The position numbers and the translations under genes are program-made. A DNA stretch of 64,000 bases. Source: Roseovarius litoreus (GTDB taxonomy: Bacteria > Pseudomonadota > Alphaproteobacteria > Rhodobacterales > Rhodobacteraceae). The DNA lies in the NCBI RefSeq assembly GCF_900142765.1, contig NZ_FRCB01000001.1, positions 496,001 to 560,000 of the forward strand. Direction: 5' to 3'. Every line of letters starts with the position of its first letter. The stretch's first letter is position 1. Positions 42,496 to 50,719 of this stretch are shown piece after piece. The notes beneath the pieces are model-generated. The model worked only from the letters and a program-made list of their open reading frames with translations. It was not told the origin of the DNA and ran no database searches.

Positions 42496-44247
42496 TCAAT
42501 TTGCCTTGGCGCCGATGATTTCGATGATCTGACCGATGATGAATTCGGTTTGCTGGTAGATCAACAGGTCCGCGCTTTCCGGCACGGGCAGAACGGTCAC
42601 GCGTGAATTCCGTCTTTCCAGTTGTTGGTACTCTTCCAGATCGAACAGGCCGTCCTTGGTTGGCACCATGCTGAGCATCGGAATGGTCAACCGGTCGATC
42701 GCACCGTCCACCGGGGCGTGGAACATTTGCATGTCCCGCACGAAGGTGCGGGTGCCCTGAACGATAAGGTGCGAACAGGCGTCCCGCACGAGCGTCGCCG
42801 TAGAGGGATTGCGGCAGATCTGCAGGTCAAGCGGCGTCGAGGCATGGGCGCGATCAAGATACCAATCCACCCCGTAGCGAGCGACCATGCGCTGACCAAT
42901 CCGTGCGATCAGGTCCAAGAGCCGCGGCGCGGTTTTGGCAAGGCGCAACAGCGTTGCCTGCGGCACCGGCAACTTGCGAAACGCCGCCCGGTTCAGGCAG
43001 CCGTTGAACCCGACAGAGATCAAGGCCCGAAATGTCGTGGGGTCCTTGTCCTGTTGCGCCAAGAGCGGGATGATCCCGTCGGACAGGCCGATACCGACAC
43101 AGCCTTTAAGGCCCATGCCGTCCAGAAATTCCTGCAACATCAACCGATTGTCTTCAAGAACCGGAAGGTCCGGGTGCAGGGACGAATTCCCATAGCCGGG
43201 CCGCGATGGAATGAGCAGTTTGATCCCGGCCTGCTTGAGCATCTTTTCCGCACTTTCCGGCAGGAGGTAACCCATGGCCATCCCCCGCAGGAAAACCGCG
43301 GGGATGCCATCGCGGGCCCCCATCCATGTCCAGGCGATTTCGCGCCCTGTATCGGTCACGAGGATCTTTTCGCGCCCAAGCGGGTCTTGCCATTTCGAGA
43401 GCAGCCCCCGATTGCGCAGCATCTGCCGACTGGTCACCATTGAAAACAGCCGGATCAGTTCCGCCTGCGATGTCGCGCCGGTCTTGCTGAGGATGGTTTT
43501 CATCTGGGTACGCACCGTATGCACCGAAACGCCCCGCTGTGTGGCCACCTCGGCAAGATCGCAATTATCGAAAAACTGCCGGGCGACTTCGATTTCGGCA
43601 TCGGTCAGATCGAAAGCCTGAGACAGGGTCGCCGACACCTCGGGCGACCAGCTCAGTTCCAAGGAGCGGATCACGATGTAGAATCCATCCTTGTTGGAGG
43701 CTTTGAGCAGAAACGCCTCGGCGCGGAAGGCCGGTTCGCCGGTGGCGCGGTCAAGGACCTGAACGATGGCCTGCCCAAGGTTGCCCGGTTTCTTGGCCGA
43801 CCGCAAAACAGCGTCCAGATCCGCCCGCGAATCCGGGGAAAAGCAGTCCAGTGACAGAAACGTGCCTTGAGATGACCCAAAGCTCCGCTCGCCCTCCGCA
43901 TTGATGAGAGAGACACGCAAATCCGGGCTGATCACAACGGCAGGCCCGGCAACTTCGGCAACGACCCGTTCAAGAGGGTCTTCGAAAACCGGGGTGTCCA
44001 GACGGTCCAGCGTTTCGGCGGCAAGATCCATCTGTTTGAAGAAGGCGTTTGAAAAATGCCGCTCGAACAAGCTGGGCTCGGTGTCGAGCGCATTCAGTTT
44101 CTGGTTCCAGCGTTCGATAAGGCTGTCAACCGCCGTTTGATCGACAAAGGCGCGGAACGTATCCGAAATGATGTCCAGATCCAACTCGGTCGTTGGTGTG
44201 GTGTCGTCGGAACGAGTGTCCGGATTGCTGCGCGTTTCGTCTGACAC
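42496..44247 (-). CDS. PAS-like / LuxR helix-turn-helix / alpha-beta-hydrolase fusion regulator
   Basis: 583 residues in three parts. Residues ~90-195 look like a PAS-type sensor fold. Residues ~203-270 are a LuxR/GerE DNA-binding domain ('LTDAEIEVARQFFDNCDLAEVATQRGVSVHTVRTQMKTIL'). Residues ~290-583 are an alpha/beta-hydrolase with 'PSRPGYGNSS', the nucleophile elbow G-L-Ser389-D-G and a probable acid Asp532 ('PTKDGLFDL'). Where the catalytic His is expected the sequence reads 'PESADLLIY' (557-564), with no His. The domain may therefore bind rather than hydrolyse a ligand. It diverges from a secreted VWA protein gene across 340 bp. Confidence 0.88.
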   Translation of the reverse strand: MSDETRSNPDTRSDDTTPTTELDLDIISDTFRAFVDQTAVDSLIERWNQKLNALDTEPSLFERHFSNAFFKQMDLAAETLDRLDTPVFEDPLERVVAEVAGPAVVISPDLRVSLINAEGERSFGSSQGTFLSLDCFSPDSRADLDAVLRSAKKPGNLGQAIVQVLDRATGEPAFRAEAFLLKASNKDGFYIVIRSLELSWSPEVSATLSQAFDLTDAEIEVARQFFDNCDLAEVATQRGVSVHTVRTQMKTILSKTGATSQAELIRLFSMVTSRQMLRNRGLLSKWQDPLGREKILVTDTGREIAWTWMGARDGIPAVFLRGMAMGYLLPESAEKMLKQAGIKLLIPSRPGYGNSSLHPDLPVLEDNRLMLQEFLDGMGLKGCVGIGLSDGIIPLLAQQDKDPTTFRALISVGFNGCLNRAAFRKLPVPQATLLRLAKTAPRLLDLIARIGQRMVARYGVDWYLDRAHASTPLDLQICRNPSTATLVRDACSHLIVQGTRTFVRDMQMFHAPVDGAIDRLTIPMLSMVPTKDGLFDLEEYQQLERRNSRVTVLPVPESADLLIYQQTEFIIGQIIEIIGAKAN

Positions 44248-44346
44248 AAAAGGCCCTCTGCCGCCGCTTGCGTTTATCGGAAGCCCGCCATGCGAGAGGC
44301 CGAGCCGCGTTTGATATGAAGGACAGAACCGAAGTCAATCCAGCCC

Positions 44347-44366
44347 CATACACCAAATAGTGTATG
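44347..44366. promoter_or_regulatory. 20-bp perfect inverted repeat, candidate operator
   Basis: CATACAC-N6-GTGTATG is a perfect 7-6-7 palindrome with the 20-bp length typical of lux boxes. It is 100 bp upstream of the LuxR-hydrolase start and 222 bp upstream of the VWA gene. The remaining 340-bp gap (44248-44587) shows no gene I can support. Confidence 0.55.
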
Positions 44367-44587
44367 ACAGGGTGTTCGTCACCTCCTAACCCTGTGCAGA
44401 GACTTCGCGCACAAGGCGTGGTTGCGCCGCTGGAGCAGACAGGATGAACCATGGATAGATTGAGAACGCGAAAAGCCTGCCTTGGGTCAGGGCCATCTGC
44501 CGCAGATCGGGGGGCCGAGCGGCGCCAGGGACCCGTGCCATCAGTCCAGCTTTTTCAACGCTCAAAGCAAGTGTCGGACTCGCCACG

Positions 44588-47311
44588 ATGACAAGATTTT
44601 TCTTAGCCCTTACAATGATGTGCGCCGCAACTACCGCTTTGGCGCAGGATCGCGGAACGATCCTTGTGCTGGATGGGTCCGGGTCGATGTGGGCGCAATT
44701 GCCCGAAGGTCGGTCGCGGATCGAAGTGGCCCGCGACGTGCTCGACGATTTTCTGACCGCGCGCGACCAGTCGCAGCCACTGGGTGTCATTGCCTATGGC
44801 CATAACCGCCGCGGTGATTGCAGCGATATAGAAACCATCGCCCCGGTAGGCATGCAGGAGGGTCGCGCCCTTGGCAAACGTCTGCGTGGGTTGATGCCCC
44901 AGGGCAAGACTCCCTTGGCCGATGCGCTGCGCCGTGCCGCCGCCGAAATCCCGCGCAGCGCCGAAGAGGCCGATATAGTGCTGGTCACCGACGGGTTGGA
45001 AACCTGCGGCGGCGATCCTTGCGCGGTGGCCGCCGAGCTGGCCGCCCAAGGCATCCCCATTCGCGCCCATGTGGTCGGCTTTGGCCTGACCGAAGCTGAG
45101 GTCCAGCAGATCGCCTGCGTGGCCGAACAGACCGGCGGTATGGTGCTGGCCACTCAATCGGGCGCGGAACTGACCGACGCCTTGGTGCGCACGGCCTCCG
45201 CCCCTATGGAAGCGCCAGACCAGCCGGGCGTGGCGGCCATCGCCCTGTCGATCCGCGCCGATATTGCCGGGCGGCCGGATCGGGTCGCCTTTCGTGCTGT
45301 GAGCGAGGCGACGGGCGAGACGCTGGAGCTTGGGGTGCTGGATTTCGCGACCGCCGGGGCGCTGACGGTCGAACTGGCCGAAGGCAACTGGCTGATTACG
45401 GCGGATGCCGGCGATCAGGGCAACGGCGAAATCGCGGTTGCCATCGACGCGGGTGACAATCGCACGATCTATGTCCCGTTTCGCGGGTTGCTGCCCGGCC
45501 TTGACATGCCCGCCCCGACGGGGGCCTTTCGAGCGGGCATAACCGGCTTGATGCCCTACCGGATCACCCAGGAAGGTCTGGCAACCGGCGGCGGCGATTT
45601 CATTTTCTCGGTTCTGCCGCCCGATGCGACCGATACCGCGGATCGCCGGATCGATTATGCCACTCAGGACAGTCGGCTTGCGTCCCATGTCGGAGCCTTC
45701 CGCGCCCCCAGCGAACCGGGGGACTATTTGCTGGTGTTCCACCGAAACGCCAGGATGCCGATCGACGAGGTGATGGAGCGATTTGTCATCACGGTAGAAG
45801 CCCGCCCCGAGGTGCGCCTGATCGCGCCCCCGGCCGTTGAACCCGGCGCAAGGGTGCCTGTCAGCATCGCCGGTGGCATGGGCAACTCCGACCGCATCGA
45901 AATCTGGCGCGACGGAGCGCTGGTGTCATGGGATCAGAGCATCTACGTTCAGGACTTTTTCGACAACCGGTACGGTCCGGCAAAACCGTTGCTCGCCCCG
46001 ACCGAGCCCGGTGACTATGACCTGGTCTATGTCTTCAGCGAAATCGACGGCCCCGACGCGGTCGCGGCGCGCGTTCCCCTGACGGTCGGCGTGGTTCCCG
46101 AGCTTGACGAGGCTGCGGTGGCGGCCCCGTCTGACGACCCGATCCGTCAGGCAGACGCGGCATCAGTTGCGCCGGAACAGATCGGCGAAGATGTCGCCTA
46201 TGCCTGTCCCGCCGAAGAAGGGTTTCCCTGTTTCTTCGACGATCCTGCCACCGGGCTTGTCTTTGCCTTGCCGCCCGGTTGGGTCACGGATTTTCCCACC
46301 CGCGAGGCGGCGACTGCAGGCGGTCAGCCCGGCCCGGTGCGCGTCACCTTTTTCAGCACCGGCGACCCGGTGGAAACGATTGTCCTGAACCCGCACCAAT
46401 GGACAACAATGAACGGCCCCTGCAGCGAGATGCAGCCCGGCTCCCTGTGCTGGTTCGCCAGCGACAGCGCGGAATTGACCCGCGCGCTCGAGATCCTGCC
46501 CCGCGCGATCCGCGACATGGGCCCACCGACCGATGCGGCCGAAGTCGCCCCGGCACCACCGGCGGATGGCCACGGCTATGACGGGCAAACCGATGGTCGC
46601 CCGTGGTCGACCTATCCTTACCGCTGCCTGCCCGATGACCGCCCCGAGGGCCCTTGCGAATTCACCGATGCGGCCACCGGACTGGCCATGTATCTGCCCG
46701 ACAATTGGGTGGCCGAGGTCACCCCGGGGCCTGATGGACCGCGCGCCGACTTCTTCGAGGTGACGGGCGCGGCGCGATCCGCCTATCTCAACCCTGCGAA
46801 CTGGCCAACGCCGGATCAGGGCTGTTTTGCCACACGGGCGGGTGATCTTTGCGTCCTTGCCGATGCCATCGACGCCGGCTTCGAAGAACCGCTGTCGATC
46901 CTGCAACGCTACCTTAGAACCGGTGACGTGCTGCGCACCTGCGGCCAGGAGCCCTGCGATTACCTGTTGCCCTGGCGCGGGTTCATGGGGACTTTGCCGG
47001 CCTTTTGGGGCGTGGAATTCCCGCAAGAAAACGGGCAGGGCACCCTGACCGGCTGGTTCTACGGCACTTTCGGTTCCGATCCTGTCAAGCTTATCGGGCT
47101 GAACCAGCCCGGTGGCGAGAATTGCGTGGAGGCTTTCGAAGGCGCCGAACTTTGCGCGTTCACCCCTTATATCTCGACCGAAGAGATGGAGGTCATCCGC
47201 AGCAGCTTGCGGATTGCGCCTCCCCCGCCGCCCGGCACCATCGGAACCTCGGCGGGCAAAGTCGACTATCGAGACATCGACCGCGTTCTGTCGGTTATCA
47301 AAGGGAATTGA
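44588..47311 (+). CDS. Secreted von Willebrand factor A protein with three C-terminal Cys-rich repeats
   Basis: 907 residues. Signal peptide 1-19 (...TTALA-Q) is followed by a VWA domain at ~22-205 with an intact metal site: Asp29-x-Ser31-x-Ser33, Thr in 'GKTPLADAL' and Asp in 'LVTDGLETCGG'. Residues ~210-530 are beta-rich. Three repeats of ~100 residues start at ~538, ~678 and ~784, each with Cys-x(4-9)-Cys, an 'LP..W'-like segment, 'LNP/LNQP', then Cys-x(7-8)-Cys and a closing helix ending in Arg. It is probably periplasmic or surface-exposed. The next gene starts 3 bp after its stop. Confidence 0.88.
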   Translation: MTRFFLALTMMCAATTALAQDRGTILVLDGSGSMWAQLPEGRSRIEVARDVLDDFLTARDQSQPLGVIAYGHNRRGDCSDIETIAPVGMQEGRALGKRLRGLMPQGKTPLADALRRAAAEIPRSAEEADIVLVTDGLETCGGDPCAVAAELAAQGIPIRAHVVGFGLTEAEVQQIACVAEQTGGMVLATQSGAELTDALVRTASAPMEAPDQPGVAAIALSIRADIAGRPDRVAFRAVSEATGETLELGVLDFATAGALTVELAEGNWLITADAGDQGNGEIAVAIDAGDNRTIYVPFRGLLPGLDMPAPTGAFRAGITGLMPYRITQEGLATGGGDFIFSVLPPDATDTADRRIDYATQDSRLASHVGAFRAPSEPGDYLLVFHRNARMPIDEVMERFVITVEARPEVRLIAPPAVEPGARVPVSIAGGMGNSDRIEIWRDGALVSWDQSIYVQDFFDNRYGPAKPLLAPTEPGDYDLVYVFSEIDGPDAVAARVPLTVGVVPELDEAAVAAPSDDPIRQADAASVAPEQIGEDVAYACPAEEGFPCFFDDPATGLVFALPPGWVTDFPTREAATAGGQPGPVRVTFFSTGDPVETIVLNPHQWTTMNGPCSEMQPGSLCWFASDSAELTRALEILPRAIRDMGPPTDAAEVAPAPPADGHGYDGQTDGRPWSTYPYRCLPDDRPEGPCEFTDAATGLAMYLPDNWVAEVTPGPDGPRADFFEVTGAARSAYLNPANWPTPDQGCFATRAGDLCVLADAIDAGFEEPLSILQRYLRTGDVLRTCGQEPCDYLLPWRGFMGTLPAFWGVEFPQENGQGTLTGWFYGTFGSDPVKLIGLNQPGGENCVEAFEGAELCAFTPYISTEEMEVIRSSLRIAPPPPPGTIGTSAGKVDYRDIDRVLSVIKGN

Positions 47312-47314
47312 GGA

Positions 47315-48181
47315 ATGTTCAGAACGTTTCTGGCCGTTGCACCCTGGCTGGCCACTGCTGCCGTGGCTGAGGCCTGCAATACACCCACTGTTGTGGTCGA
47401 ACGGGATGGTACTGCGCAATATGTGTCGCCGCAGGCGGACAATCGCGCCGAACTGGAGGTTGTGTTCGGCAATGCCCCGACGGATGAGTCCATCCTCGTC
47501 TTTGACGCCCGCAACGGTCAGGGAACATGGGTCTCGAAATCGGATTTGTCGTTGATCGGCATTGGTTTCAACACAAGGGACGCAGAGGTCGTCTATTCCG
47601 GCCCGCCCGAGTGCCGCCCACCCGAGCTGCCCATCGCCTTGCCGGATGGTGCACCGATCGGGGAACCGACCGAGCTGTTTCCCGACGGCGACCCCGGCAC
47701 ACGACCCATTGACCTCTTCCCGGATGAAACGGCGGGCGGTGGCCCGCGCAGCGGTCTTTGGCGCGCCGAGGTCGGACCGACAGCGATGGAAGGCTGCCCG
47801 CCCATGATGCAAGACGCGTTTCCGGCCTCGCAAGGCGCCCTGCCCGGAATGGATGGCGATCAGCGGCGCATGAACTTTGCAGATCCGTTTCATCCCGACA
47901 CGCTTGAAATGTCCCGCACCACGGGTGTCAGATGGCAGCGGATCGGGGACAATAGGTGGCAGACAACCGACATGGCCGCCGCCATATTCGCGCAGATTCC
48001 TCAAGGGGAGGGCGGTGGATCGAAACTGATCTGGACGCTCACGGTGGTCTCGCCCGAAGAAATGACTTTTGCGCGCGCCATCGACATCGTTCTGCCCGCC
48101 GCCGCCCTTGCGATCATGGGCGGATCGGCGGATGGCTGCCGGGTCACGGGGACGGACCGCTGGATCAGGATCGGGGACTGA
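47315..48181 (+). CDS. Secreted protein of unknown family, partner of the VWA protein
   Basis: 288 residues with a signal peptide (...AAVAEA-C; not a clear lipobox). The N-terminal part (~20-95) is beta-rich with Cys residues and resembles a small SH3-like fold only loosely. The middle (~97-140) is Pro/Asp-rich, and the C-terminal part (~145-288) has several Met, Trp and Cys residues. I do not recognise a family. AAGGGAA precedes the ATG, which is 3 bp from the VWA gene stop, so the two are translated from one message and are probably exported together. Confidence 0.8.
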   Translation: MFRTFLAVAPWLATAAVAEACNTPTVVVERDGTAQYVSPQADNRAELEVVFGNAPTDESILVFDARNGQGTWVSKSDLSLIGIGFNTRDAEVVYSGPPECRPPELPIALPDGAPIGEPTELFPDGDPGTRPIDLFPDETAGGGPRSGLWRAEVGPTAMEGCPPMMQDAFPASQGALPGMDGDQRRMNFADPFHPDTLEMSRTTGVRWQRIGDNRWQTTDMAAAIFAQIPQGEGGGSKLIWTLTVVSPEEMTFARAIDIVLPAAALAIMGGSADGCRVTGTDRWIRIGD

Positions 48182-48507
48182 CGCGGAAACCCAACCGGAA
48201 AGTTCCAGATCGAACCGGCCTCAATGCCGGTGCAGGTCACCACGTTCAGGTGTGCGCGCGGTCGATCCATCCAACAGCCCCTCTCGGCAGCAGTTGAAGT
48301 CTGACCACAAGGGCCGTGTCACGGAGGGCCCTTGTCGTCATTCCTGCATCGGCACCAGTAGAACGCCATGCTGGGGGATTTGGGCTGGAGACGGCATGTG
48401 GATAAAGATGGGAGTGACCGGCAGCGACCTTACGTGAGCGCCCATAAAGATTGTATCTTCACGCTTGAAAACACTCCCGCCGGAGGCGCCCCTGGCCCAA
48501 GGCAGCC
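48182..48507. other. Gene-free stretch with terminator hairpin and motif fragment
   Basis: 326 bp without a supported gene, between converging genes. A hairpin ACAAGGGCC / GGCCCTTGT is at 48307-48315 and 48327-48335, a probable terminator for the VWA operon. CACTCCCGCCGGAGGC at 48474-48489 is a fragment of the family intergenic motif, near the stop of the PaaK-like gene. Confidence 0.6.
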
Positions 48508-49728
48508 TCAGTCGTAGCTGCGCTGATCCTCGATCACCTTGCCGTCATTGGGCAGACTGCCGCGGGCCACGATCTCCACCCGGCCATTCAGCTTGAGAGC
48601 CTCGGCAACCGATCCGGCATAGATCTCCGGATCGCCTCCATCGGCCTCGATCTGCACGGTCATCACATCCATCTCGCCCTCGCGGCTGGCGATGACCCTG
48701 GCGCGGGCGATCTCGTCATGGCGCGCGACCAAGGCCGCCACCTGTTCGGGACGCACGAACATGCCCTTGATCTTGGTGGTCTGATCAGCCCGACCCATCC
48801 AGCCCTTGATGCGCATGTTGGTGCGGCCACAGGGGCTTTCGCCCTCCATAACCGCGCTCAGATCGCCTGTGGCAAAGCGGATCAGCGGATAGTCGGGATT
48901 GAGCGTGGTCACCACCACTTCGCCCACATCGCCGGGCCGCACCGGATCGCCGGTGCCGGGCGTCACGATCTCGACAAGTACACCCTCATCCACGATCAAA
49001 CCCTCCTGAGCGGGGGACTCGTAGGCGATATTGCCAAGATCGGCGGTGGCATAGCACTGCAGACAGGCAATACCGCGATCCGTATATTCCTGTCGCAGCG
49101 ACGGAAACAGAGCGCCGCCGCCCACGGCGGCCTTGGCGATCTTCAGCTCCAGCCCCATCTCGGCCGCCTTGTCGAGTATCACCTTCAAGTAATCCGGCGT
49201 GCCGGCATAGGCGGTGACGCCGATGTCATGGGCCGCACGGGCCTGCAACTCGGTCTGTCCCGTCCCGGCGGGCAGCACGGCAGCACCGACTGCGCGCGCC
49301 CCATTTTCGAATATCATCCCGGCCGGGGTCAGGTGATAGCCGAAACAGTTCTGCACGATATCGCCTTTGCCCACGCCGCAGGCATGAAGAAATCGCCCCA
49401 TCCGCCACCAGTCGTGGCTGTCGCCACCCGGCTCATAGATCGGGCCGGGGCTCTGGAAGATATGGGCGAACTGGTTGGCGTTGCGGGACGTCAATCCGCC
49501 GAACGGCGCCGCGGCGGCCTGTGCCCGTCCCAGATCGGACTTGCGCAGAACCGGCAGCCGCGCGAGGTCGGCGACACTGCTGATCGTCTGGGCCTCGACA
49601 CCGCTCAATGCGCCATCATAGCCCGCCAGGGCCTGCGCGCGCGCGATCTGTTCGGGCAGGACGCGGGCAATAGCCGCTTGCCGCGCATCCGCGCTGCGCG
49701 TTTCCAGATCGTCGAAATACTCGGACAT
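48508..49728 (-). CDS. PaaK-like phenylacetate--CoA ligase family protein
   Basis: About 406 residues of the PaaK branch of AMP-forming ligases: 'YFDDLETRS' at the start, 'IFQSPGPIYEPGGD', 'GYHLTPAGMIFENGARAVGAAVLPAGTG', 'CYATADLGNIAYES' and 'RADQTTKIKGMFVRPEQV' are the family's nucleotide- and acid-binding blocks. It should activate an aryl or acyl acid with CoA. It is the last gene of the ABC-transporter operon. The ATG at 49728 (AGGGGA upstream) is chosen; an ATG at 49773, just after the livF stop, is an alternative. Confidence 0.88.
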   Translation of the reverse strand: MSEYFDDLETRSADARQAAIARVLPEQIARAQALAGYDGALSGVEAQTISSVADLARLPVLRKSDLGRAQAAAAPFGGLTSRNANQFAHIFQSPGPIYEPGGDSHDWWRMGRFLHACGVGKGDIVQNCFGYHLTPAGMIFENGARAVGAAVLPAGTGQTELQARAAHDIGVTAYAGTPDYLKVILDKAAEMGLELKIAKAAVGGGALFPSLRQEYTDRGIACLQCYATADLGNIAYESPAQEGLIVDEGVLVEIVTPGTGDPVRPGDVGEVVVTTLNPDYPLIRFATGDLSAVMEGESPCGRTNMRIKGWMGRADQTTKIKGMFVRPEQVAALVARHDEIARARVIASREGEMDVMTVQIEADGGDPEIYAGSVAEALKLNGRVEIVARGSLPNDGKVIEDQRSYD

Positions 49729-49787
49729 CCCATGTTCCCCTGATTGCCGCGCGGGCGCTGACGTGCCGTGCATGGTCGTGGTCTCCC

Positions 49788-50627
49788 TCAGCTCAGCCAC
49801 CGCTTGCGGCGGCGATAGCTGCGCACATCGCGAAAGCTTTTGCGCCCTTCATCGGACATGCCCAGGTAGAATTCCTTGACGTCCGGGTTCTCGCGCAGAT
49901 CGGCGGCGGGGCCATCCATCACCACGCGCCCGGATTCCAGAATATAGCCGTAATGCGCAAAGCGCAGGGCCACATTGGTGTTCTGCTCGGCCAGCAGGAA
50001 GGTATAGCCCTCTTCCTCGTTGAGCGTTTTCACGATGTTGAAAATCTGCTCCACCAGCTGCGGGGCAAGCCCCATGCTCGGCTCGTCCAGAAGGATCGTC
50101 TCGGGCCGGGACATCAGCGCGCGGCCGATGGCGACCATCTGCTGCTCACCGCCCGACGTATAGCCTGCCTGGCTCTTGCGACGCTCCTTGAGGCGCGGAA
50201 AATATTCGTAGACCATGTTCAGATCGGCGTCGATCTCGCCCTTGGAGGCGCCGCGCGTATAGGCGCCGGTCAACAGGTTCTCCTCGACCGTTAGATGCTC
50301 GAAGCAATGGCGGCCTTCCATCACCTGGATCACGCCCATCTTCACCAGATCGGAGGGCAGAAGATCCTGCACACGCTCTCCGCGATAGCGGATGCTGCCC
50401 TTGGTGACCTCGCCGCGTTCGGACTTGAGCAGGTTGGAAATCGCCTTGAGCGTGGTGGTCTTGCCCGCGCCATTGCCGCCCAGAAGCGCGGTGATCCCGC
50501 CCTTGGGCACCGACAGGCTGACGCCTTTCAGCACAAGGATCACGTGGTTGTAGATCACCTCGATATTGTTGACTTCGAGAAGCGTCTCTTCTGTGCGTCC
50601 AGCGTCCAGCATCTGTGTCTCCGTCAT
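49788..50627 (-). CDS. livF: LIV-type ABC transporter ATP-binding protein (LivF)
   Basis: A 279-residue ATPase: Walker A 'LLGGNGAGKTTTLKAI', signature 'TSGGEQQMVAIGRALMSRP', Walker B 'ILLDEPSMGLAP' and the switch region 'LLAEQN'. It powers import with LivG and the two permeases of this operon. It carries a C-terminal extension ending in basic 'RSYRRRKRWLS', longer than usual LivF. AAAGGGC precedes the ATG at 50627. It is between the binding protein and PaaK-like genes. Confidence 0.93.
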   Translation of the reverse strand: MTETQMLDAGRTEETLLEVNNIEVIYNHVILVLKGVSLSVPKGGITALLGGNGAGKTTTLKAISNLLKSERGEVTKGSIRYRGERVQDLLPSDLVKMGVIQVMEGRHCFEHLTVEENLLTGAYTRGASKGEIDADLNMVYEYFPRLKERRKSQAGYTSGGEQQMVAIGRALMSRPETILLDEPSMGLAPQLVEQIFNIVKTLNEEEGYTFLLAEQNTNVALRFAHYGYILESGRVVMDGPAADLRENPDVKEFYLGMSDEGRKSFRDVRSYRRRKRWLS

Positions 50628-50719
50628 GCCCTTTGGGCCAAGGATAAAGCCCCAATGAAACTCTCGGGGGTCAGGCGCGGCGATCGCGCCGCCGCGCCTC
50701 TTGTGATGTGGCGTCCGCC

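Noticed and set aside
44386..44790. 134-codon minus-strand frame in the regulator/VWA gap
   Set aside because: Half is antisense to the VWA signal peptide and domain; no ribosome site; composition not gene-like.
46163..48004. 613-codon open frame antisense to the VWA gene and its partner
   Set aside because: Spans two real genes on the other strand and has Arg/Gly-rich composition typical of antisense frames here.
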